Shown here one piece after another: positions 37,032-44,513 of a DNA stretch of 64,000 nt (the first letter of the stretch is position 1; each line of letters begins with the position of its first letter). The notes under the pieces were generated by a model. The model saw only the letters and a program-made list of their open reading frames with translations, was not told the DNA's origin and made no database searches. The DNA comes from SZUA-444 sp965226565 (GTDB taxonomy: Bacteria > Bacillota > Clostridia > Oscillospirales > Ruminococcaceae): the NCBI GenBank assembly GCA_965226565.1, contig CBDDDI010000006.1, forward strand, positions 124,001 to 188,000, in the 5' to 3' direction. The translations under genes and the position numbers were made by a program.

Positions 37032-40000
37032 TTGAGAATAACAAAAGTAAAATTTAGTGTTAAGCATGACCAAAAAAAATATTTTAAAGTACAAACATTG
37101 AAACTTGACAAAAATTATTTAATTAAGTCTGACGATTTATCTGAATATAGTGATATTGGTTCTTATGTAGAAGAAAGATTAGAAAAAGCAAAACAGACAT
37201 TTGAAAATAATAAGAAACATGAAAAATTGCCAAAAAAATATAAAAATATTCCTAAAACAAAGGAAGCTATAGTCAAATCAATTCAATGTCAAGACTTGCC
37301 TGTACATATAAATAATTCGGATAGGAAATTACATCTTAATAAAAGATGTCCTGAAAATGAATTAAAAGAAATTATTGAATCTGAAGAAAAAATTAAAAAA
37401 ATTTTTAAATATGTTGAAAATTATTTTGGAATAAATGTTAAAGATTGTTCTGAAATAAATAAGTCTAATATAGATGATACATTTCTTGGTTGCGAAGAAG
37501 AAATAAAAGAAGACAAAAAGACTAATGAAAAAAAATCGTCTGGTAATTATCGTAGAGATTTAGAAATAAAATTGAATGAACATACTAAAGAAAAAAGATT
37601 TTGGATTGATATGTCTGTTAAAAATGTTAAAAGAATTATTTCTTTGGAGAAAAAACGTAATAAAGGTTATATAAAAAAGGAAAAAGCAACTAATGCGTAT
37701 ATTATTCATCGTTGTAAAGGAATGATAAAAAATTATATTACTCAAAAATTTATTCAGCTTGGAAAAGGTGTGTATCATTTTTATGATTTTAAAGAAGATA
37801 ATTTAAAGGATGATAAATGTACTAAGAATAAAGAAGATAATTTAAAGGATGCTAAATATATTACGAGTATGGATTATGAAATAATTAAGGCAAATGAAAG
37901 TATTACTCAACAAATATATATTTGTCTTTGTTATGCTGCTAATAATATTTCTAATTCAGTAGAACAGTTAAATGGTGAAGATATACTTAATTTTGATGGT
38001 GATCATTTAGAAGAATTAAGTATTGTTGATAAAAAGAATTTATATAGGTTTTTTGGTGGTGAATCAGCTTGTCAAGAAAATCTTATTACTACAGAAAATG
38101 TGAAGGTAATAATAAAATATTTGTATAAACTTAGAAATAATTCTTTTCATTATGATTCTCAAAAAATTGAAACAGAAGATAAAGAAACATGTGATAATTT
38201 TGCTAAGAATGAGTTGATGTTATATAAGAATTCAATTATAGAAAAATATAATAATATAAAGGCGTGTAAATATTATAAAAAGAAAAATATTACTAATTTA
38301 ATTAACGAAGTGTATATAGAAAAAGATCCTTCAAATGCTTATGTTCCAAGTTTCAAACGAATAAATAGAACAAAAGAAGAAATTTTATTTGATGTTCCAC
38401 TTGGAAATAAAAAAGAAGAAATAGAAAAAGCTAGTTGTAAGAAATTTATTGCAAAGCAAATATATTATGGAAAGTTTTTATATGAACATAATCTAGGTAA
38501 AGATGTTTACAAATGGTTGAAAGACAAATTAGATAAATTAAACAAATTAAAGAAATTAAACAAATTAAAAAATAATACTAATGAAGAAAATAAACTCTAT
38601 TTTGCAATAAGAGAAACTGTTAATCTTCTTAAATCAAATATAACTTATGAAAATATGACTTTTGAAGAAATTTGTTCTACTTTACAAAGAGAATATGTTA
38701 ATGAAAATTCAAAAGGTGAAAAGAAAAATCAAGAAGAGGATAAAAAAGGTGAAAAGCAAAATCAGAAAGAGAATAAAAAAGGCGAAAAGCAAAATCAAGA
38801 AGAAAATAAAAAACGTTCTGATAATTTAAATATTTTATTAAGACAAGCAATTCAAGGATGTTTTAAAAAATATCTTAAAGAAAATTATGCTTGGATATAT
38901 GAAGATAATTCAGAAAATGATGACGAAAGTATTGAGTTAAAAGATTTAGAAGGTATAAAGATTAATATGGATTTATCAAAAAATTTTTCTTTTTATATAC
39001 TTGCTAAGTTTGTTACACCTAAACAGTTGAGTTGTCTTTGTCATGAATTTAAAAAATATAAACAATATATAAAAAAAGTCTCTGAAAAACATAAAAAATT
39101 AAAAGGGAAATTTGATAATCTTCAAGATATAATAATTAAACCATATTATTCAATAATAAAAAGTTTATCTAAATGTAGTGAAGTTGATGATATTATAAAT
39201 ATTTTTAATATATGTCAAGAATCGTGTGGTAAAATTTCTTCAGATATTACAGATTATTATGATACTAATATTGAAAAATTAGATAAAAAAAATAAAGATC
39301 AATATAAAAAAGCAATAGAAAATGCTGAAAAAAATTATAAAGAATATCTTGATAAATTTTTATCATCTGAATTAATAGAAGAAATAAATCGTGTTAATAA
39401 AGATAATAAAAACATTGCAAAAAGTTATATGGATGTTTTAGGACAAAGTTTTGCAGATGAACAACATTTTCATGTGTTAGCTCAAATAGAACGTGCTAGG
39501 ATGTATGGAATAGATAATAAATGTCTTGAAGCATATAAAAAATATCCTATAAAATTAGAGGATACTAAATTTATAAAAGAATATAATTTTGATTCTGAAG
39601 ATAGTATTGTGAAAATTAAAGATGATAAGAATGGTAAAGATGCTAAGGCTGATAGGGCTGGTAATGAATTAAGAGATTGGAGGAAATATCAAAATCTTAA
39701 GAATAAAGTTCAACTTAATTGGATAACAACTTTTTCAGATATCACTATTGATCTTTATAGCCAGATGGTTTCTTGGTGTTATAAGTTTGAAAGAGATATT
39801 TCATATTTTTTATTAGGTGTAAATTATTTATCTGCTGATGATAAAGAATTAAATGAAAAAATTAATGATGTTTGGGAAGTATATACTTTTCCTAAAGAAG
39901 AAAATCGTCCTGATGGTAAGAAAAGAAATGCTAAAAATAGAGTTTTTAATAAAAGACTTGCCAATTATTTACATAAAAATAATAATTATAAAAATATTTT

Positions 40001-40448
40001 TGAAAATCTTATTAATGTGGAATTAAAATATAATAAAAAAGGTAAACTTGAAATTAATAAATGTAAAGAAATAAGAAACTCTATTGATCATTTTGATTAT
40101 TTTAAGGAAAATGATAATTCATTAATTGATTATTATTTAAAATGTTATAATCTTGTTAATTATGATATTAAATTGAAACATAATGTATTTCCAAAGTTTA
40201 TTAAAATTTTAGAAAGAAATAAGATTAAAGCTAAGTTTAATTTTAATAAGAAAAATATAGTGCTTAATGATCTAATTTCATTAAAAGCAAAATATAATAT
40301 TGATGGACAAAACGAGATAGAGGAATATGTTTTTATAGAGGAATTTTCTAAAATGCTTGCAGTTATATTGCAATTTCCTCATGATAGTGATAAAATAATA
40401 ACAAGAGAAATATCAAAATATAAGAAAAATGAAAAAAGCAATAAATAA
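37032..40448 (+). CDS. cas13a: Cas13a RNA-guided RNase, type VI-A effector
   Basis: 1138-residue CRISPR effector that processes its own crRNAs and, on target RNA recognition, cleaves RNA through two HEPN domains. HEPN motifs are R368-N-N-S-F-H373 and R1015-N-S-I-D-H1020. Cas13a-like stretches include NAYVPSFKRI, FIAKQIYYGKFL and YQNLKNKVQLNW. Start TTG with AGGAGG 9 bases upstream. Length is in the family range. Unusual features are Lys-rich internal repeats at residues 254-273 (KEDNLKD twice) and 561-593 (an 11-residue unit three times). It is flanked by matching arrays and no cas1/cas2 is near, as is common for VI-A. Confidence 0.95.
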   Translation: MRITKVKFSVKHDQKKYFKVQTLKLDKNYLIKSDDLSEYSDIGSYVEERLEKAKQTFENNKKHEKLPKKYKNIPKTKEAIVKSIQCQDLPVHINNSDRKLHLNKRCPENELKEIIESEEKIKKIFKYVENYFGINVKDCSEINKSNIDDTFLGCEEEIKEDKKTNEKKSSGNYRRDLEIKLNEHTKEKRFWIDMSVKNVKRIISLEKKRNKGYIKKEKATNAYIIHRCKGMIKNYITQKFIQLGKGVYHFYDFKEDNLKDDKCTKNKEDNLKDAKYITSMDYEIIKANESITQQIYICLCYAANNISNSVEQLNGEDILNFDGDHLEELSIVDKKNLYRFFGGESACQENLITTENVKVIIKYLYKLRNNSFHYDSQKIETEDKETCDNFAKNELMLYKNSIIEKYNNIKACKYYKKKNITNLINEVYIEKDPSNAYVPSFKRINRTKEEILFDVPLGNKKEEIEKASCKKFIAKQIYYGKFLYEHNLGKDVYKWLKDKLDKLNKLKKLNKLKNNTNEENKLYFAIRETVNLLKSNITYENMTFEEICSTLQREYVNENSKGEKKNQEEDKKGEKQNQKENKKGEKQNQEENKKRSDNLNILLRQAIQGCFKKYLKENYAWIYEDNSENDDESIELKDLEGIKINMDLSKNFSFYILAKFVTPKQLSCLCHEFKKYKQYIKKVSEKHKKLKGKFDNLQDIIIKPYYSIIKSLSKCSEVDDIINIFNICQESCGKISSDITDYYDTNIEKLDKKNKDQYKKAIENAEKNYKEYLDKFLSSELIEEINRVNKDNKNIAKSYMDVLGQSFADEQHFHVLAQIERARMYGIDNKCLEAYKKYPIKLEDTKFIKEYNFDSEDSIVKIKDDKNGKDAKADRAGNELRDWRKYQNLKNKVQLNWITTFSDITIDLYSQMVSWCYKFERDISYFLLGVNYLSADDKELNEKINDVWEVYTFPKEENRPDGKKRNAKNRVFNKRLANYLHKNNNYKNIFENLINVELKYNKKGKLEINKCKEIRNSIDHFDYFKENDNSLIDYYLKCYNLVNYDIKLKHNVFPKFIKILERNKIKAKFNFNKKNIVLNDLISLKAKYNIDGQNEIEEYVFIEEFSKMLAVILQFPHDSDKIITREISKYKKNEKSNK

Positions 40449-40473
40449 TATTAAAAATAGTTTCATTTTTAAA

Positions 40474-40523
40474 AAATAAAAAAGGCATCAAAGCCTTTGT
40501 CTATGCACGTTTTAAACGTGTCT
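40474..40523 (+). promoter_or_regulatory. CRISPR array 3 leader (no own promoter seen)
   Basis: Only the repeat-proximal ~50 bases of the leader are conserved: an AAAGGC/GCCTTT hairpin (about 40484-40498) and the palindrome CACGTTTTAAACGTG (40506-40520). The TTGACA/TATAAT promoter of arrays 1 and 2 is missing, so array 3 probably depends on read-through from cas13a. Confidence 0.6.
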
Positions 40524-40757
40524 ATAATACATCACCCCTAAATCCAAGGGGAATACAACTATATTTATTACATTTATCGTACTTAACATATAATACATCA
40601 CCCCTAAATCCAAGGGGAATACAACACCTATTTGATTTTCTAGTTGCTCATAACTATAATACATCACCCCTAAATCCAAGGGGAATACAACTTCGCCTTC
40701 CGATTCAAAAACTGTATTTAAATAATACATCACCCCTAAATTCAAGGGGGATGTTGC
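40524..40757 (+). CRISPR. CRISPR array 3, downstream of cas13a, 3 spacers
   Basis: Repeats at 40524-40559, 40590-40625, 40656-40691 and a degenerate last one from 40722 (3' end replaced after position 40749). Spacers are all 30 bases. The repeat is the array 2 type with ACATCACCCC at the 5' side. Confidence 0.93.
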
Positions 40758-40767
40758 GCAAAAAAAT

Positions 40768-40806
40768 AAACCTTAATATATCTAAAAATAAGATATATTA
40801 AGGTTT
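40768..40806 (+). terminator. Array 3 trailer hairpin
   Basis: 16-bp perfect stem AAACCTTAATATATCT and complement, 7-base loop, TTTT tail; homologous to the array 1 trailer. Confidence 0.78.
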
Positions 40807-40885
40807 TATTATTTTGTTATTATCATGGTTTTATTAGAAGTCGAAATTATTTTAATAATATAATAGCAATTGTATCTAAAAAACA

Positions 40886-40937
40886 AAAAATAAGTATAAG
40901 AAATATTACAAATTTAAAAATTCTTATACTTATTTTT
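40886..40937. terminator. Terminator of the chemoreceptor genes
   Basis: 17-bp perfect stem (AAAAATAAGTATAAGAA and complement) with an 18-base loop. It ends the minus-strand transcript and also blocks + strand read-through. Confidence 0.75.
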
Positions 40938-40954
40938 ATTTAATGTATTAAATT

Positions 40955-42355
40955 TTATAATTTAGAAGCATTTGCAAGTCTGTTTAATTTTTGTGCATTA
41001 GAATAAAGTTTATTACTAGCAGCAGAAGTTTCTTCGGAAGCAGCTGCATTTTGTTGAGTAGTATCTGAAATTCGAGTAATTCCCATTGAAATTTTTTCTA
41101 TATTAGTGACTTGAAGTTTTGATGAATTGAAAATTTGTTTTACAATATTTGATGATCTGGAATTTTTTCTAACAATTTTATCAATAGTAATATTTGTTGT
41201 ATTAACTATATCAGTACCTTTTTTAGAAGTTTCAACGATTGCGATAATAAGATCATTAGTTTTTTCGGTGACAATATTACGTTTTTGAGCAAGTAATTGA
41301 ATATCTTTAGTTACTGATGTAAGAGCAGTTGCATTATCACCTGCATTAGCTGTTTCAATAACTGCGTTTAAAGCAAGTACATTCGTTAAAAATGCAATGT
41401 CATTTAAATCATCCATAATGCTATAAATTTTTGATGAATTATCTTCAATTTCGTTCATTGCTTTGGTAACATCGTTTATATGTGATTTACCAATTTGAAT
41501 AGAGTTTGAAGCTTCTTTAGTTAATTTAATTAGTTCGTTAGCACTATTTGCATTATTACGAGTTTTTTTAGTTATTTCTTGTATTGAATAAGTTAAATTT
41601 TCAATTGAGCTTGATTGAGATGTTGCACCAGTTGATAAAGAATCTACAATTTGAGATAGCTCTTTTGATGAACTTGTTATATCTGAAGATGTTTGATTAA
41701 TAGTACTAATCATTTCTTTTTGTTTTGAAACTAATTTTTCAGATTTGCTAACTTTATTTTTAAAGTCTAAATTTAATTGTTTAGATTCTTTTTCGCTTTC
41801 TTGGAGTTCTATTAATTGTTTGGAACTCATTTTAGATACGAAATATATCATTATGTATGTAATGTTTAAAATTATCCAAGGAATTATATAGCCATCTTTT
41901 GGTATATATCCAAAATGGACATCTATAAGAAAAAAACAAAATATACAGTCAAGATTAGCAAAAACTAATTGAAATAATATAAATTTAGGTTCATAATACA
42001 AAAAATGTAAAATAACAACAAAAACTAATCCTAACATCATATTGCTTAAATAAAATGGAGAAACATTAGTTTGTATTTCGTCAAAGACAAATCTTCTTAC
42101 GGTTATTCCCATTTGTCCTCCGATATTTCCCATGGCAGCAACGATACAACATAATTTTATTTGCGTTTCTATTTTCCACTTTTTTCCGAAAAGGCATATT
42201 AATATAAATTGACCTATTGCAATAGGCACTATGATAATAGTAGGTATATGTTCGCCTGCTAAAGAACCGAAAGAACCAAATATACTACCAAATATCATTA
42301 ATAACATAGAATGTCTTTTTGTCAACTTTTCTAATCGTTCTCTTGGAAGTATCAT
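40955..42355 (-). CDS. Membrane chemoreceptor-like protein (divergent MCP), copy 2
   Basis: 466 residues: about six transmembrane segments (1-180), a coiled coil, then a methyl-accepting signalling domain. The hairpin tip reads AFLTNVLALNAVIETANAG followed by DNATALTSVTKDIQLLAQ. Canonical receptors have LALNAAIEAARAGE and GFAVVA, so the CheA/CheW contact region is altered (Arg to Asn, Phe to Leu). No extracellular sensor domain is present; sensing may be within the membrane. A tandem paralogue lies upstream. No che genes are in the window. Confidence 0.8.
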   Translation of the reverse strand: MILPRERLEKLTKRHSMLLMIFGSIFGSFGSLAGEHIPTIIIVPIAIGQFILICLFGKKWKIETQIKLCCIVAAMGNIGGQMGITVRRFVFDEIQTNVSPFYLSNMMLGLVFVVILHFLYYEPKFILFQLVFANLDCIFCFFLIDVHFGYIPKDGYIIPWIILNITYIMIYFVSKMSSKQLIELQESEKESKQLNLDFKNKVSKSEKLVSKQKEMISTINQTSSDITSSSKELSQIVDSLSTGATSQSSSIENLTYSIQEITKKTRNNANSANELIKLTKEASNSIQIGKSHINDVTKAMNEIEDNSSKIYSIMDDLNDIAFLTNVLALNAVIETANAGDNATALTSVTKDIQLLAQKRNIVTEKTNDLIIAIVETSKKGTDIVNTTNITIDKIVRKNSRSSNIVKQIFNSSKLQVTNIEKISMGITRISDTTQQNAAASEETSAASNKLYSNAQKLNRLANASKL

Positions 42356-42396
42356 AAATCTTAGCTCCTTTTAAATGGCGTTGTGTTTATTTTAAG

Positions 42397-43785
42397 TTAA
42401 TTTGCCAGTGTATTTAATTTTTGAGCTTGTGAATATAATAAATCGCTAGCAGCACAGGTTTTTTCTGATGTTACATTATTTTGTGAAGTTACATTTGAAA
42501 TTTGAGAAATATTTTCTGCTATTTGTTCTATATTAGAAACTTGAAGTTTTGAAGTATTAGAAATTTCTAGTACAATATTTGATGATATTGAATTTTTTTC
42601 AACCATTTTATTAATAGCAGCTTCAGTTTTATTAACTACAATAACACCTTTTTTAGTAGCATTAACAGTAGATATAATAAGTTTATTTGTTTTATTAGTA
42701 ACATTTTTACATTTTAAAGCAAGATCTTGAATATCTTTAGCTACAGAATTAAATGCAGCTCCATCTTTGCCTGCACGATATGCCTCAATTATTGCATTTA
42801 AAGAAAGCATATTAGTTAAAAATGCGAGGTCATTTAAATCATCCATAATATCACTAATTTTTGATGAATTATTTTTAATTTCATCCATAACTTTAGAAAT
42901 ATTATCCATATTGGTTTTGCCACTTTGAATATATTCTGAAGTCTTTTCAGTTATTTGCAAAAGATTGTCAGCGTTAATGGCGTTAATATGAGCTTCATCA
43001 GTGATATCTTTTATAGCTAAGGAGATTTCTTCAATTGAGTTTGTTTGAGCTGTTGCACTATTTAATAAAAAGTTAACTATTTGAGATAATTCTTTTGATG
43101 CAGTAGTTACATCTAACGAAGTTTGATTAATAGCAGCAATCATTTTTTGTTGTTGAGTAATTAATTCTTCGATTTCATCCATTTTTATTCTTAAATTTTC
43201 ATTTAATTCTTTAGACTCTTTTTTGCGTTTTTGAATTATTATTAAATTTTTTGTACTTGTTTTAGAAACAATATATATCATTATATATGCGACGTTTGCA
43301 ATTATACAAGGATTTAAAGATTCTATTTTGGACATGTATTGAAAATGAGTGTCCATAAGTGAAAGTCCAAATATACAGTTTAAATTAATGAAAATTAGCT
43401 GAAATAATATGAATTTAGGTTCGTAATACATTAAAAGTAAAATGGCAGCAAAAATTGATCCTAAAATAGCATCAGTTAGATAAAAGGATGCAACATTGCT
43501 TAATGTTCTGTGTAATACTAATTTTTCAAATGTTATTCCTAATGGACCATTAAGGTGAATGATTGCAGCGCAAACACAAAGAAATCTTATTTGAGTTTGT
43601 ATTTTACATTTTTTATTAAAAATACACACTAATAAGAATTGAAATATAGCAAAAGGCACTATAATGATAGTAGGTATTTCATCATGTATGAAGTAACCTA
43701 AAGAACCGAAAATAGTGCCAAATGCCATTAATGCTGCAGAATGTAATTTAGTTAATTTTTGTAGCCTTTCTTTTGGAAGGAGCAT
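42397..43785 (-). CDS. Membrane chemoreceptor-like protein (divergent MCP), copy 1
   Basis: 462-residue paralogue of the following gene with the same layout: N-terminal multi-spanning membrane part starting PKERLQKLTKLHSAALMAFG, coiled coil, MCP domain. The tip is AFLTNMLSLNAIIEAYRAGK then DGAAFNSVAKDIQDLA, also non-canonical but differently, so the two copies have diverged. AAGGAG precedes the ATG. Upstream 43786-43973 shows nothing. Confidence 0.8.
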   Translation of the reverse strand: MLLPKERLQKLTKLHSAALMAFGTIFGSLGYFIHDEIPTIIIVPFAIFQFLLVCIFNKKCKIQTQIRFLCVCAAIIHLNGPLGITFEKLVLHRTLSNVASFYLTDAILGSIFAAILLLMYYEPKFILFQLIFINLNCIFGLSLMDTHFQYMSKIESLNPCIIANVAYIMIYIVSKTSTKNLIIIQKRKKESKELNENLRIKMDEIEELITQQQKMIAAINQTSLDVTTASKELSQIVNFLLNSATAQTNSIEEISLAIKDITDEAHINAINADNLLQITEKTSEYIQSGKTNMDNISKVMDEIKNNSSKISDIMDDLNDLAFLTNMLSLNAIIEAYRAGKDGAAFNSVAKDIQDLALKCKNVTNKTNKLIISTVNATKKGVIVVNKTEAAINKMVEKNSISSNIVLEISNTSKLQVSNIEQIAENISQISNVTSQNNVTSEKTCAASDLLYSQAQKLNTLAN

Positions 43786-43973
43786 AAATGAGGTCTCCTT
43801 TCATCATAAAATATATTAATTACATTATATGCCTATTTGTATATATTGTCAATATTTATTATATTTTGTAAATATATATTATATATTGGTAAAAAACAAT
43901 TAATTATGTTTAAAACACCAAAAAATTATTTGGTCTTATAAATAGAGAAAAAATTATTATTATTATTATAATC

Positions 43974-44016
43974 AAAAAGGTCAAAGAGTCTGTTATTAGA
44001 ACTCTTTGACCTTTTT
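43974..44016. terminator. Terminator of the copA-csoR operon
   Basis: 16-bp perfect stem AAAAAGGTCAAAGAGT/ACTCTTTGACCTTTTT with an 11-base loop, 1 base from the csoR stop. Confidence 0.85.
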
Positions 44017-44017
44017 A

Positions 44018-44281
44018 TTACTTCATATATGTGTTTAATAGATTAATAATTTCATTTATCTTTTCTTCACCATTACTAGTTTGAATGGCTTCTACCACAC
44101 AATTGTTCATGTGTTGTTCTAAAATTAGTAGGTTGGCTTTTTTGAGAAGTCCTTGTGTGGCATGAATTTGAGTGGAAATATCAACACAATATCTATCATC
44201 TTCTAACATTTCAATGGTTTTAGTTACCTGACCTTTCGCTGTTTTTAAAAGATTTAATGCTTTCTTTTTTTCTTCATTCAT
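44018..44281 (-). CDS. csoR: Copper-sensing repressor CsoR
   Basis: 87-residue helical DUF156-family repressor that leaves DNA when it binds Cu(I). The ligand set Cys-His-Cys is visible: Cys in DRYCVDIS, then LEQHMNNCVVEA (H-x3-C). It lies 22 bases after copA in the same operon, and a matching operator lies before copA, so the loop is autoregulatory. Confidence 0.88.
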   Translation of the reverse strand: MNEEKKKALNLLKTAKGQVTKTIEMLEDDRYCVDISTQIHATQGLLKKANLLILEQHMNNCVVEAIQTSNGEEKINEIINLLNTYMK

Positions 44282-44303
44282 GATGTTTATTTTCCTTTTT
44301 ATA

Positions 44304-44513
44304 CTATTTAATAGAAGTTACTTCATAGCCTTGGTTAGCTATAGCAGTTTTAAAAGTATCGTCTGGAATATCTGATGTTAAATCAATTATAGCCAATTTG
44401 CTGTCAAGATCTACAGATACAGAAGTAACGCCATCTATTTCAGACAAAGTTTTTTCTACTCTTTTAACACAGTGCATACAGCTCATACCTTCAATAGTAA
44501 TTTCTTTTCTCAT
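44304..44513 (-). CDS. Possible internal CopZ copper chaperone ORF
   Basis: In-frame ATG inside copA with AGAGGA 7 bases upstream, the spacing of a real start. It would give a free 69-residue HMA protein starting MRKEITIEGMSCMHC. Separate CopZ production from within copA is known in E. coli (by frameshift). Here an internal start is inferred from the RBS only. Confidence 0.45.
   Translation of the reverse strand: MRKEITIEGMSCMHCVKRVEKTLSEIDGVTSVSVDLDSKLAIIDLTSDIPDDTFKTAIANQGYEVTSIK

Noticed and set aside
40512..40745. 77-residue minus-strand ORF with repeated VVFPLDLGVMYY
   Set aside because: Same artefact from CRISPR array 3.
36104..43785. cas1/cas2 or accessory type VI genes near cas13a
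   Set aside because: All neighbours are identifiable as other families (Rhs partner, chemoreceptor-like proteins); none resembles Cas1, Cas2 or Csx27/28.
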